NCBI GenBank assembly: GCA_015501605.1
Contig: JADNRZ010000021.1
Coordinates: forward strand, 806,001-870,000
Direction: 5' to 3'
Length of the DNA stretch: 64,000 nt
From: Panaeolus papilionaceus
Lineage: Eukaryota; Basidiomycota; Agaricomycetes; Agaricales
Each line of letters opens with the position of its first letter. Position 1 is the stretch's first letter. This document shows positions 1 through 12,238 of this stretch, piece by piece. Below the pieces are notes generated by a model. It did not search any database. It was given only the letters and a program-made list of their open reading frames with translations, and was not told the origin of the DNA. A program made the translations under genes and the position numbers.

Positions 1-3000
1 AGATTGGGACTTCTCGTTCTCCTTGAAGACATTTACACAGGTTGATGACACTATGTAGGCTTTTTTTATTGTTATCCAGCATATCTTCTTATAAAATATG
101 TCTCAGAACATTGGATAAAGACCCTAACATTATCAGAGCGCAATCATTTCGCCTCCCTCTTCATGCAGCGGTGCTCATCTCGCCTATTTTCCTGTTATCC
201 AATTTTTCCATCTACAAGTACCCTTGGGAGCGAGATTCGTTGCTTGAGGTATGTATCGCCCTCCTCAACTTGAATGGTAAATGTGCCCATCGTTTTCAGT
301 ATTCATACAGACTGGGGAACATGAAGCCTGAAATACTGCTTCGCGTCGAGAGGCTTATCTGGACCGAAATTTTTTCTGTTTATAACAATGTAAAGACACT
401 GCATGATGCAATGACTTCATTAGTCAAAAACATGCCCTGGGGTGACCTTGCGAATGTGACCCCTGAGGTTCGAGAATGGTTCAATCTTTGTGTGTTGTGT
501 AGCTCTCACCTCATTTGTGCATGTCTCATACCCCTTTCATCCTACATAGCCAAGTTAGCATCTGGTGGTCCCTCACAACCACTGCCAATTAGCAACCAGT
601 CCGACACTTGCTGTCTAGTATGCGACATTGAGATATTGTAACTTGTTTCTTTTCATCTTCTGATTCATCCTCAATTGGTATTTCAACAGGGCGCTCATAG
701 ACTTGATGATAGTCATTCATTACACTGTGCTAATCTACTCCCTGAAATGCCTGCTACTACAGGGAGCGACACAAATGGCAAGAATGGCAAAAATGGCAAA
801 AATGGCAAGAACAGCAAGAACAGCAAGAATGAGGAGAACAACAAGAACAACAATAACAGCATGGATACAGAAGACCAAAGCAAGGAAGGGGGTACACAAA
901 GTCATAATGATCAGGGCAGAAAATCCTCAAAACCCAAAAAGAAGCGCAAGAATTCTAAACCGACGCCTAAGTCAGGGTGCAGAAGTCTAGTGTTCCTCCT
1001 ACAAATTCAAAACCATCTCCTTTGGACCCGTTGACCGTTCTCAAGCGAGAGGTAGATCACTCTCCGTGTGGTCCCTGCGGCAAAGGTATGTGTCGTTTCT
1101 TAAAAATGGGCTTTTTTTTCTTTTTTTTTTGGTTTGCTAAGTGCTCTACACAGAACTATAGTTGCACTATCAATGTCTTTCAAGTGGATGGTCAGCAACA
1201 GGATATCAAGTTAGATTTCCATGTATGATTTAAACTAAACCCTTTTTTCTATAATTTACTCATACATTTATTTACAGGAGGAGTTTGTTTGTCGGCGTGT
1301 GAGGGAATGGCACAAGGCTGTTGAGCAGAATTATGTGGTTAACAATAGTGTCGCACAACCACTTTGGCTTGTGGACCCCACTCGATCCACATTCGCCCTA
1401 GTCGATCATTCTGATCTCTACGACATATCCCAGATCCACTATTTACTGCAAGAAAGGAAGCAAAACATCATGGTCAAGAACGTTCCAGGAAAACGACAAA
1501 AATTTGGATTTGCAGCTTTGCAAGAAGTTCAACATGTTAACCATACTGTTGACATCCATGGTGCATAACTGGTGTCTACTTTTTCAGCATGATGTTCAGT
1601 GATCTGTCTCTACCTTTTGCTAGACCACTCCATTAAATGTGGGCCCAAGTTGCTTGGCAAGCGCTTGAGGTCAGGCACACTTGCACAAGTTCTCCAATGT
1701 GCGACTATGGAGAATGGGAAGATTCTCAATGCCTTAGATCTACCGATGCCAACAGCCCTACTTGAGGAAAGTAGCTTCATGACAGATCTGGTTAGCTGGC
1801 GCCTGGCAATGGGAGAGCTTAATTGCCCAAGAGGCGAAGAATATCCCACAAGTAAATTTAGATGGGCTCTTGTTATCACAAAGGGTGGCACACACTGGGT
1901 ACATGTGGACAATGACAGCTTTGCCACATTTATCTGCCCCCGTACTGGAGCAAAGTGGTGGATAATCGCCACACCTAAAGAGGGTTTCGAGCATGCTGCT
2001 GAATTTGCGCATCTAGAAAAAGGTTATGACGCTAGTTTGCCATGTCCTGATCTATGGAATTACGAAGCCATCCTCCTTACGGAGGGTATGATGCTGTGAG
2101 TAGAATTTTTCAGACTCTGCATTCTCAGCGCTTATATTCATCCAACAGCATAATGCGCCCTAACACTCGACACGCTGTGTTTACTGTCAAGAACACAATC
2201 GTTGCAGGGGGCTACTTCTATAGCACACCTTGTCTGCCTGATAGCATGAAGGCAATGACGCATTGCTTTAATGCCGATGGCGCTGTCACCAACAATAATA
2301 CGCCAGTTTCCCAATTAGCCTTACAGCGTATGCTTAGCTTCTTTCATACGGGTCTCGTCAAGCAGGAAGTCCATCACAAGAGTAAGCCTGCCTGTGTTCT
2401 ATTTCAATTTGTCACCATGCTCACTGAGACGGTATAGCGGACGAGTTCCAGCACCTACCAGTTATAGAATCGACTGCTGGTTGTCAGGAGTTCGTCGTTG
2501 CATGTGCAATAGGAATTTCCATGATCCTATTTGATTTTAAGGCATATGATTGTGGTGCTGCTAATCATCTGGTAGGGCTTAACACCAGCAGCCTCACCAT
2601 CCGGGAACGGGAGCAATACATGTATGTTCGTGGATTGTCTTACATGCTGGTGGAATGGATAGGCCATCACTACGACATTCAAGTCGATGGAGAACGGCCC
2701 AATGTGACTGCGTCCAGTACCTTGTGGTCATTCAACGACATTCTATTTGCGATAGGTCAGTTCCTTGCAGATGTTGTTTGTTATCAGCGACACGCCCAAT
2801 CTTCTCGGATTGATGGTGCACCTGGATGTAATCCAGATCTCCTGGAGGTTTACATTCGCAAAATTTTCAGCAAAAATGGTGTTACGAACGATGTTTACCA
2901 GGGATATCATATTCGCTCAAAGGAAATAGCCATCGTTGGAGATTCAAACCACCACATCACATATGGACCAATCTTTACAGGCACCTGGCATGCAAAAAAA

Positions 3001-3196
3001 CGAAGCAATGTGGGGAATTACCAGGCAAAAGGTATTCAGTTTACTTTGTTATAAGCACAACTCTCACTCCCAAAATATAGATTTACAAACAATCATGTCC
3101 ATGGGTAACAGCGATGGTGAACGTGATATCTGTCAGAGTTCAATGGAGGGACAAGAATGGTTTACGTTGATGTGCGCGCGACGCTCTCAAGTGTGA
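1..3196 (+). CDS. JmjC-domain-like protein, 5' partial, 3' end cut by an insertion
   Basis: Exons inferred from GT-AG borders run from before the window to a stop at 3196. Introns that keep the frame are 249-299, 618-689, 2096-2148 and 2382-2428, plus others near 1087, 1228, 1561-1599 and 3020. A JmjC core is visible. THWVHVDND near 1900 carries the HxD iron ligands, KWWIIATPK follows, and RPNTRHAVFT near 2150-2180 supplies the distal His. JmjC proteins are Fe(II)/2-oxoglutarate oxygenases, often histone demethylases; the substrate here is unknown. A Gly-Lys-Asn-rich stretch lies at 770-860. A shift from frame 0 to frame 2 near 970-990 has no clear intron and may be a 1 nt indel. The last codons and the stop come from the repeat inserted at 3168, so the gene may be a recent pseudogene. 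The original 3' end probably continues after 3867. The domain call is fairly firm; activity is uncertain. Confidence 0.7.
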
Positions 3197-3866
3197 AAAC
3201 AAAACACCTGATGACCGGAGTGAGGTCAACGTCACCGAGGGCGCTCTGAGGGTGCGGGTTGGTGTTTTGGTAGTAACAAAGCCTTCGTAACTATGAAATA
3301 AAAGGACGTTTGAAGCAAGCGACGCTTCCTAAGACTGAGATGAGATACTGAGATGCTAAATGTGAAAAGTGGGCTGAAAGTAAGCTGGTTGATTTTTTAC
3401 GAAGCCTCTAGAATTAAGTACAAATGAAAATGAACTAAAATACTGACTACGGGGGGTTCGAAACGATGCAACAGAGCGCCCAGGCACATAAGAAAAGGGT
3501 CTATAACAAAGAAATATCTTAAAAGGAGCTGCAAGAGCGGGGGTGGGATGAGGAAAGAGGGTGGTTAGATGGTAAATGGGGTCCAAAATATGAATTAAAT
3601 GATGGAAATGAATAAGAATTAAAAGTCCGTATGAAAGGTGAAGTGCGGAGTGATGGGATGCGGCATCGGTATATCCCAATTCGTGTTGTGGTGGCTGATA
3701 GGGATGATACGAGTGTCGGTCTTAGCGGTATAAGTGCATGCGGATGGCGAAAGGGAGTGTGTTAACCAAAAAGGGTAAGCGTTGATGCGTGTGCGTGTGT
3801 GTGCGTGGTGAATGGGTTCTGAACCTAGACATGATTCACAGGGTCACATGAGCGCGCTGCTCATCA
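3168..3866. mobile_element. 699 bp TG...CA element, copy 1 (solo-LTR-like)
   Basis: The segment begins TGATG and ends CATCA, and is flanked on both sides by ACGT (3164-3167 and 3867-3870), a 4 bp target duplication. A homologous 692 bp copy lies at 28617-29308. Long stretches match, for example AAACACCTGATGACCGGAGT and AAGCGACGCTTCCTAAGACT. TG...CA ends, no coding capacity and a short TSD suggest a solo LTR, but a 4 bp TSD also fits other classes and no internal region is seen. It interrupts the JmjC-like gene. Confidence 0.75.
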
Positions 3867-4429
3867 ACGTATGGATTATCAGGTACGTATTTGGAAGTAT
3901 CTCTATAACCAGTCGATTCATTATTCCTGGACCACTACCAGATGACACATTTGAAGAGGAGTCGAATTCTAACAGCTCAAGACTGTGTAAAAAGATGCGC
4001 ACATCATAACGATAACTCTCTTCCATCACTCGCCGTCATTTAATCAAGCAAACACCCTATTTCATTGTTCACAATTTTTAGACTGAAAGACCATAATGTT
4101 CATGCTTCCACTTGATTTGTATATAGATTTTCATTCCAATAGACTATCAGACTTGAATTATTCAAATATTTTTTCTACCTTTTAAGTGATTAATTTGAAT
4201 TATTGGATGCGAGAAGAGTCATGTGATGCGTTCAGCCTATTAAGAAATTAAATGTTCAGCCATCATCGAACAAATCCCACATCTCTTATCCTCTCCCACC
4301 ACAACACCTTGTATTATCGTCTGCTGGCACTCAACATCTGTATATTATAATGCATGTAGAGCCTCTGTCACGCAATTTAAGCCAGCTTACCGATGCCAAA
4401 TCTTCACAGATTGTATCTATCACTTGAGC
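3867..4429 (+). other. Displaced 3' part of the JmjC-like gene, then spacer
   Basis: Directly after the TSD, a possible donor (GTACGT near 3882) and an acceptor near 3914 precede an open stretch ending about 4009. Its translation includes the acidic run DDTFEEESNSNSS. It could be the original last exon of the interrupted JmjC-like gene, although the splice phase does not fit cleanly. From 4010 to 4429 the DNA is AT-rich with no gene seen. Confidence 0.35.
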
Positions 4430-4930
4430 ATGACCCAAACACCACCAGACCATGCACCTCAGACTGACTCTTCTGTGGACGAAACATTGGTAAACCTCCT
4501 GCTTGCTAGAATTTATACCACATTACTCATATGATCCATAGTGCGAGCCGTTCTTCTTAAGGAGTGAAAAGGATGTCAGTGAGATGTTGTCTGCTGCCCG
4601 GTCATTATGCGAACAACACTTGCAGACCAAGGAGGGCTTGATTCAGCAGCTGAAGAGTGTGGTTGATGCACTCCGTCAAGTTGAGCAAAGGCTATCTACA
4701 TTGGATCTTCAGCGTGGGCGGCTGTACTACACAATTGGCGCTTCTGGATACCCTATACCTATTTCCTTACATCCACAACCACTCGCATATACTATATCTC
4801 AGCATGGAGGTGAGTCGTTTCATGTTTAAACTTGTCTCCTTTTAAAATATTTGACATGTTTGTTGCTTGTCTAGCCACTCTCACTGTGTCTGGAGAGGAG
4901 GGGCGCACGATATCTGTAGTCTTGGATTAG
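4430..4930 (+). CDS. Small coiled-coil protein, unrecognised (about 127 aa)
   Basis: Three exons, 4430-4489, 4542-4809 and 4875-4930, join in frame through GT-AG introns of 52 and 65 bp. They give 127 residues from ATG to TAG. The middle exon (residues about 30-80) has a heptad-like helical stretch rich in Leu, Gln and Lys, including LIQQLKSVVDALRQVEQRL, which predicts a coiled coil. No signal peptide or membrane segment is seen. I do not recognise a family. It lies just before the DUF6532 gene on the same strand. Such short helical ORFs are common among repetitive agaricomycete hypothetical genes, so a function should not be assumed. Confidence 0.55.
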
Positions 4931-5212
4931 TTATTAAGCATGAGTCAATTTTATTATTTTTTTTTCAATGTCAAATGAATTTTGGGTTTAGACAAAATAT
5001 TCCATTTAAATTGCCACTCCGTTCAGGGCTGCATTGTTCTTCGGGATTCCAAAGAAGTTCCTAGTAAACCCCCAAGTTCCATTCAGGGGTGCTGTGGCAA
5101 AATAAATATATGAAAAGACTTCGGAACAGACTGAGTTCAACTTGTTCCATTTTTTCAACCTTTATTTCGGACTTGCTCCCTCGTTTTTACTCTGACATTT
5201 TTCTCCTTAACT

Positions 5213-8200
5213 ATGCCGACTTCCAAGACCCTAGGAAAAGGTCAAGGTCAAACTGCACCCTCTGGATGAAAGAAACAAGGTGCATCAACCGCTTCATCTA
5301 GAAAAGGCGAGTACTAACCAGTCATTGAGACAAACACGGCACTTAAATTCCACATTCACACATCTACAGGTTCCTCTTCTCAGCAAGCTCCGTGTGGTAA
5401 AGGCGAGTTGGCTTTATTTTTGTTATTTATTCGTTTTTTCAAACTTAATCTCTCAGAAAATAATCCCTGTGGTCCTTCCCAGTCAGCTCCTTCGAAGAAA
5501 GGACAAAGCAGAAAAAAGCCAGATCCCCGACCTCTTGACCCTGTAGAAGGTGCGTATTATTCTCCACAGTACTTGCATGGTTCGCTGACCTTTCTATTCA
5601 TCAGAAGAACCAAGTCCGCTGGCAGCCGGTCTACAAGCTGATCCTCAGAATGTCACCAACCGACTAGGCTGCCCTCAGCGTCAGAGGATTAGTCGCATTG
5701 ATAAACTGGCTAAGGAGTCGGAGGTGATTGGGGGTGATTTGATGTGAGTTATGGAGAAGACACGAGGCCATAAGCGCAAACCCAGCAATAGTGTTGATCC
5801 TGGTTTGGTCGACATACCAGATGATGCTCCTCCTAATAGCATGGCTCCTGCTGCGAAGAAGCAGAGAATGGCACTCCCTAGCAAGGTCAGGTTCCTGGTA
5901 TTGACCTAATACACTGATCTAACTCGCATTACAGAAATGAATGACAACGTCCCACAATGAGAACGCCGCAGGTTTGACAAGCACCAACCTGTTCGCCAAT
6001 GTTGCTACAAACGACATGCTTTCTCCTCCACTCCCGTTCTCGCAAGCTCATGCATTATTGAATAGATCTTCTAATTTGTCCAAGACATCCTCTCAACAAC
6101 CTCAAGCATCTTCGAAGACACCCTCTCAACAACCCCAAGCAGCCTTAAAGGTGTCCTCTCAACCTCAAGCATCTCTTGCTGCCCCAAAGTACATGTTTGG
6201 CCAACAGAAGAGACAACTTGGTTCCATCTACAAGGACGATGATGACATGATGATGTACGATCACCCTGATTCCATTGGAGAAGGTAAATACATGGCTTTC
6301 TACTAGCTGTGACTATGAACAGTTGATTGTTTATTTATCTAGTAGCTTGCCATGAATCTGTCGCAAATCAGCCTGAGGACGAACACGAAGGAGATTGGGC
6401 AAGTATGCAACCCAGCTGTTTTCGCTTACAGCACATCTTCTTGTCGGACTCTGAGTCAGATCAAGAAGGTAGCACCGCTCCCAATGACGATGAAGCTATG
6501 CAGGAAGACAAGGGTGAAGACTATGAAGGTGCCCAGGAAGACAACTGGGAGGAGATAAGTATGCATAATGACAAGGATGGAGGTGACTTTGGCAGTAACT
6601 ATTGTATTTTCTTCCATTAATTGTCTTTCCTGATGTCGTTACTACTAGATGAGAATGACGACGATGACCGCGACAACTACAACGATGACCCCAATGATGA
6701 CGATGACTGCGACGATGATTACGATGGCGACTATGATAACCACAATGGGGAGAACCTGAATGACGATGTCAATGATTACATGGACACAGACGCTGGTGAG
6801 TGTATTAATGTTCTTGTGTCAGTCTTTTCATTTATGATTATTAATAATTATTTTTAAACCCTGGGCCTGACAGTTGATGAGCAATTGCCATCTGAGGCAG
6901 ATCAAGAAGCAAATGAAGCTTTGCAAGCACTTGTAGTTGACAACGTGAGTAAAGGTTTTTTATTTATTTTAGAAGTTGTATCTATTCATCACATTTGAAG
7001 CAGATCGATGTCCTCGATGATCATCGTGCTCGAAATAAAGGTTGTTGTCCTCCTCAAGAGGAATGCCTGACCAAAGCTGCTCGACAACAGAATGCACTAA
7101 CTGGCCTTATCAGGGACATTCAGGAAGATCCATTTGAAGCACAAGACATCGAAGAAGATCATGAAGACGAGGGTGAAGGCGCTCAGAGTGAAGATGATGA
7201 TAGCACTAATGTCCACCCTAAAAGAGCACCCAGAAATTCTCGACACTCTGATAAGCGTTCACCCACTACCCTAGCATTCTACCAGCGCCGTAATCTCGCT
7301 ATTGGTAATGCATGGCCTTCCTGTCAAAATGACCTCCATTTCGTCAAGGCAATCCTCAATGCGCGTCTCCTTCATTACCAAGGAGAAGGCGTCGTATTTG
7401 ATGACGGTGAGTTGACTTCTAAACGTATCACATCTAATACTAACGAGCATTTTAGAGTTTGAGGTTGATCGTCACATGTTGATTCTGGTGCAACATTCCA
7501 TGACATCATTTTTTCATTCATTTTTTACTAACGAGTTTCTACAGATATTTCAGGAAGCTTCCACCTTCCGAGGAAAATTGAAAGATTACGTCCGACCCAT
7601 CCTCCCAATGTTCTACAAGGATGTTGTACCTGATGAATATGAAGGGAATCAATTGGTTGTATATGATGCTGTCATCGAAAGAGTGAAGGCGATGCTGGAT
7701 GATGGAACCTACCACCATGGTCTCGAAAAGGATAGCTTGGTATTTATTTATTGTTCTTGTCTGTCTTGGTGATGGCTTCCAACTGACATTTCTTTAATTG
7801 TGACAGGGGAAAAACAATAACTTCGCTCACCCTTGCATCAGCCATGTTATTCAACAATTCTTCTATGGCAAGCCTGACGCGATCGTGTGTTCGTTCCTGG
7901 ATGACTTTTCTCGAGAAGTACCACTTCGAGTCGTCGCCCTGGTTGCAACAGCCGTAGGCGTTTTCTGCTCTTTCGTTGATCATGTCTGATATGTGACATG
8001 TGGCAGATTATAGCTTGTCTTGAGGAATACCTCGCCACCGGGAAACAAAGGAATCTAACTTTCGATTCCAAGGGTTACCATGGCACGTACAACAACATAG
8101 TCGCAGCAATTAACAAGGTAGATGCTGATGAGTATCATGGGAAGAAATTACGAAACATGTGTCGTAGCTGGGCAGCAGCAGGAATGTAAGAGGTTTTCGA

Positions 8201-8301
8201 ATTATCATTGACATGGAGAATCTGATGACCTCGCAATTAGGGCGTTGCTTAAACCTGTGGAGGAACCCAAAGGAAGGGCTGTTCCTGTTAATCTGGATTA
8301 G
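5213..8301 (+). CDS. DUF6532-type protein with acidic middle region; 5' part carries stops
   Basis: From ATG 5941 to TAG 8299-8301 the exons join in frame through about ten short GT-AG introns. The C-terminal half (7000-8300) is the conserved part. It includes AFYQRRNLAIGNAWPSC, FRGKLKDYVRPILPMFY, HPCISHVIQQFFYGKPDAI and YHGTYNNIVAAINKVDADEY, which I recognise as the DUF6532 domain common in mushroom genomes; its function is unknown. The middle (6640-6790) is an Asp/Asn-rich acidic run, probably disordered. Upstream, the same frame continues to ATG 5213 through two introns with GC donors (5307-5369 and 5403-5456). It is broken by TGA at 5267, 5745 and 5938, each readable as a CGA-to-TGA change. 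Either the product starts at 5941 or the gene is decaying at its 5' end. Confidence 0.7.
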
Positions 8302-8544
8302 TGACTGGCTTAGATGTTGCTCTATACCCTCACCATCATCTAATTACTTGCTCCTCCCTCTTCAAAGTCGCCTAGTAGAGTAATTATTGTTTGTCACCAT
8401 ACTATAGCCCCTATGATAATAATTATTCAATTTATTTCAGTATCATAATGGCTGGTCCCCAATGTATCACTAAGTATATTCTGAGGAATGTAGGTAGTTA
8501 TCTAGACAACACTCGAACAACTTCGGAGACATCTATAGAATAAA
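8302..8544. other. Spacer after the DUF6532 gene
   Basis: AT-rich 3' flank of the DUF6532 gene. I see no open frame, RNA gene or clear repeat. Confidence 0.5.
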
Positions 8545-8748
8545 GGGAGCAATACAGATCCTACCGTGACACCACTAGAGCGTTACGGAACCGAAAAGGG
8601 ACACTACGGAGTGCTACAGATTAACCAGGGTCACTACTTGGCACTATGTAGCGCCCAGTGATGGCTACGTAAATAGGTACCCTTACTACAGCACTACAGC
8701 ACTACATAGTGCTACGGGGTGCTCCGTAGCACAGACAAGATTTGCTGA
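8545..8748. repeat. GTAGC/GTGCTAC word-repeat block, copy 1
   Basis: A block dense in short related words in both orientations (CACTAC, GTGCTAC, GTAGC, CTACAGCACTACAG). It ends in TTTGCTGATG. A second block at 26870-27048 shares the order GGTACCCTT, CTACAGCACTACAG, CAGACA, TTGCTGATG at its right end. Repeated subterminal words of this kind are typical of hAT and related DNA transposons, where they bind transposase. Only one end is seen here. It abuts a relic of the downstream GTPase array. Confidence 0.55.
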
Positions 8749-8766
8749 TGTTGCACACCGTTGTTA
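8749..8766 (+). repeat. Relic of a GTPase (F) gene tail, left of the Tc1-like element
   Basis: The stretch GCACACCGTTGTTA, joined to 12431 onward (GGACACACTG...GATGAGTGAAAA), matches the 3' flank that follows F genes at about 25950, 39295 and 50320. This shows that the Tc1-like element inserted into one of these tails and that the array once extended further left. Confidence 0.65.
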
Positions 8767-8811
8767 CAGTGCCTTGCATATCTGTTTGCAGACGCGATTT
8801 TGCAAAATTTG
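8767..8811 (+). repeat. Left TIR of the Tc1-like element
   Basis: 45 bp identical to the reverse complement of 12386-12430. It begins directly after TA. Confidence 0.95.
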
Positions 8812-9302
8812 CTTGGTTATGTTTAGTTCAAAGGTCTGTGACGGCTTGTCACATCGACGTGGTCGACCTTGATGGAGGTTTGTCAATGATCCCGCCACAC
8901 TCCCTGCACCTCTTGACCACTGCACCTCTTCACCTTGGTGATAGCCTCATTCAACAGCGAAAAACAGTACCTCAACGGCTCTTACCCGGACTGACCCTAC
9001 CCCTCCATTCTTTACAGCGCCATGGGGCCAGTTGTTCTCTCGTTTTCAATGGCTACTCCTTGATGACGAGGACACTGTAGCAGCCACCGTTGTCTTTGCC
9101 GTGATAGAACTGAGTTGTTGGTGGTCTCTAGGCATGTTTCCATCCACTTTGAGCCCACAACCCATCCAATTTGCTGACCACCCTGCCCAGGTCTGCTTAA
9201 ATTTTGATAGCCCAACGTTGGGGGGTGCAGGGCTCACGACGAGGACAGAGGATAAAAGGTGAGCAGAACTCAGTTGTATTTCTCAGAATCTCATTCAGCG
9301 TC

Positions 9303-11132
9303 ATGTCTACCCCACAGAATAACATCAGCATTGAAATCAATGCACCAACCCTGCCCAATATCCCTCTTAACACCCGTCGTCCCTCTGAAGCATGGTTGAA
9401 CAACCCAGGCTGGATGGGTAAGTTTTGATCATTCTCTCAACGACATTTTGTATGCTGATGGTGTTTTTGTTCATCCTAGATGGCGGCCATGACCCTCCCA
9501 TGCTCTATTTCAGCCATGAGCAGATCAACAATGCGCTCATCGCAGCGGGTCGTCCACCTCGTCCCTATGTTGAAGGCAATGCCATTGCCCAGGCTCAATA
9601 TGACATGCAAGCAGCTCGTGTCTCGCCCTCTCCTGCTCCTGCCGATCCTCCTGCCCCAGTTACACCTGTTTTGACCAATATCACCAATTCTCACTACCGT
9701 ACTGAAAATGGTGCGCTTTCCTTCTTTTTTTCTTTTTTTTGGATTCATGCTCAAACTATTGCATCGCAGGACATCTCGTCAATGTCACCCTCTTCTATAC
9801 CCCAACTCAACCTGCAATCAGCCGTAACAAGGCGATTCCAAAGAAGGCCAAGATCACGAAGATGGACACCATCTCCATGGGTTCCATCTCTCGTGTTGAG
9901 TTTATCAAGGCGTTCTTGAAGATTCACAGTCTTCATGAGACCTTCAGCCCTGGTACTCATTCTGGCCCAGACTTCAAATTGTGGTGGACAGGCGCAAGGT
10001 ATTTTTTTTTGGCTACGCATTTCCGAAATGTACTAAATCTTCCTGTAGTGGGGGCAAGAGTGGTGCTCCGTCCATCCAGAATGACCATCAATTTGGGGTG
10101 GCACTTGAGGCGCTTCAGAAGAAAGATTGGAGGAAGGTCCAAGTCGGTGTTGAGATTGATGTAGATGACATGGAGGGTTTTCGCATTAAGCAAATCGTAT
10201 GTGGTTTAAGTCATTTTATTTGTTCAATTTGCTTAATTTAATCCTAGGTTCCTCCTGGTGTCAACGATTCACAAGTTGGTGGTGAGGAAGAGCTCACATA
10301 TGGGACCCGGGTATGCTATTTTTGCATCCCACAACAACGTCTTGCTGATATATCACTAGGTTCCCCAGGTTGAGGCTTTCAGTGAGCTCACGCAGCTTCA
10401 TGGACGTTTCATCCTGGAGCTCAAGAAGAAGTGGCCTTGCCAACAACATTTTGGTGAGCATGGTCAAACTGGCTATTGCTATGTAAGTGCTGCAAGCAAG
10501 CACATCATGCTCAACCCCCTCCGTCTCAAGACTTGGGCAGCTGCAATGGTATGCCTTCGTCTTGTATTTTTTATATGAATTCTAATTTATTACATCTGCA
10601 GGCTGCAGGTGATGCTACGAAACATGAGCCGCCTCATGCTCCTGCCTTTGATGGTGCGCATGATGGAAACGTGGTTGGCCCGCGCTCTCGTGGCCGAACA
10701 GGACCTCATCCTGCCATGGCACCCTCTTCTGATGTCAACTGCGATGCCATGGCATTGTTGATGATGTCACTTGTTCCTGTTCTAACTGGCATGTCCCAAA
10801 AGAACTCTCGCAAGCGCTCTCACTCCATGTCTTCCCCTCCCACCACTCCCAAGCGTTTCAAGTCCAGTGCTAGCACTGAGTCCCCACTCCCTGAAAAGGA
10901 ATTTGAGCTCCGCAAGTGTCTTCGTGACTTGGCTGAGCTTGAAGGTATAGATTGGACCCCTTTCGAGATCGAGATGCGCATGGAAGATTACACCCCTGAC
11001 ATCATCCCATTTGTTTCTGACACGGAGCTTCGTCGCATTTCAGGTGCTCCCAACGGTGCAGTTCTGAAGGCCAAAAAGTTTTGCAAGGAGTGGTCTGCCC
11101 GTCTTGAAAAGAAGCGCCGTGCACAAGCTTAA
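9303..11132 (+). CDS. Passenger gene of the Tc1-like element, 501 aa, function unknown
   Basis: Seven exons join in frame: 9303-9417, 9480-9710, 9770-9998, 10049-10196, 10248-10310, 10360-10548 and 10602-11132. They total 1506 nt. Visible features are a Pro/Ala-rich N-terminal third and a conserved-looking core (WWTGASGGKSGAPSIQNDHQ near residues 185-205). A cluster C289-x2-H292-x3-H296-x5-C302 could bind zinc. A Ser/basic stretch with NLS-like KRFK follows. The C-terminal helical segment (about 430-495, with FVSDTELRRISGAPNGAVLK) resembles SAM-type folds. Related hypothetical proteins are, to my knowledge, common in agaricomycetes; I know no function. It lies between the TIRs and runs toward the transposase gene. 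It could be a second transposon-borne factor or captured host DNA. Confidence 0.8.
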
Positions 11133-11192
11133 TATTTATTTCTCGTAGCTACACTCTTTTTCCGTCATATTTTGTAGCTATGCCTCACTGTT

Positions 11193-12238
11193 CTATACAA
11201 TATTGTCTGCTTCAAATGAGTATCCACAATTACGGATCCACCCTTCTGCCATTTCAGGTGTGAGTGCGTCAATTGCTTGATGAATCAACCATGGCCGAAT
11301 TTGTGGGTTTGTCGCTTGAGCCTCTCGTCTTCTGAGCCATGCCTTCACTGAATGAAATGCTTGCTCAATGGGATTGAAGTCTGGTGAATAAGGTGGAAGA
11401 TAGACAAGTTTAGCCCCTGTTTTCGACAACATGATAATCAATATTGCATTCAGTTTTAAGAATTGATGAGAAGTTACAAACCACAGTCTTCCTCAATGAT
11501 TTTATGAATATCTTCATCATGATGAATTGCGCAATTGTCCATAATCACAACACTCCAGGGCGCTGGGTAAGGATTCAACCGTGGTGCCACTTGATCACGG
11601 ATAAACTGGAGAAAATATTCCTTGTTGACAGATCCTTCAAATATGTCCAGAGCAATGATCCCTTCTGATGTCAGAGCTGGGAGGATAGAGTATCGCTGGC
11701 CACAAAGGAAAGTGTCCTGACATACACAGGCTTGACCCAACCCACTCCAACCCAGTTGTCGCAAATTGGTTTTGTCATCAACACTTGCCTCATCTAGCCA
11801 AACGCAATATTCAGCTGGTATGTCGCCATGCTCTGCTTGCCAAACTGCCCGTAAAAGCTCATTGCGCTCCATTGCAGCACTGGCTACTTGTTTGTTGGTG
11901 ATTGCCCATCTATGAAGAGAACGAGAAATTGTTGAAATTGAGACCTCAATGCCACGAGACGTGTAGAGTTCTTCTTGCAGCTCATCAAGGTAGATTTTTG
12001 GCCGAGCATCAATAAGAGATCTCAAAAAATTTAAGTCACCTGTGTCGAGTTTCCGTGGATTTCGATCCTTGCATGAAAATGGGTTGTGTGGGGTGCCATA
12101 GTCCCGGTAATAAGCGAGGATATAATAGACGGTGCGTACACTACATCCTGCCTGCATGGCAATGGCTTCGGGATCTAGCCCACTCTGGCTCCAATCCAGG
12201 ATGAGCTGCCTTCGGTCTTCAGAGAGATGGGGGGCCAT
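11193..12238 (-). CDS. Tc1/mariner-like DDE transposase, 326 aa
   Basis: Two exons on the minus strand (12238-11482 and 11416-11193) join in frame across a 65 bp intron. The N-terminus (about 1-45) is a helix-turn-helix that would bind the TIRs. The catalytic DDE_3-type core shows VWLDEAS (first Asp), VVIMDNCAIHH (second Asp) and YSPDFNPIEQAF (Glu). There are 35 residues between the second Asp and the Glu (DD35E). The enzyme would cut and paste the surrounding element. All key residues are present, and the length fits the family. The stop is TAG at 11195-11193, close to the stop of the convergent passenger gene. Confidence 0.92.

Noticed and set aside
675..1034. Separate Lys/Asn-rich small protein gene
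   Set aside because: It reads as an internal exon of the JmjC-like gene, entered in phase through the intron ending at 689.
8742..9262. Short ORFs between the left TIR and 9303
   Set aside because: No conserved motif or intron support. They lie in the presumed promoter region of the passenger gene.
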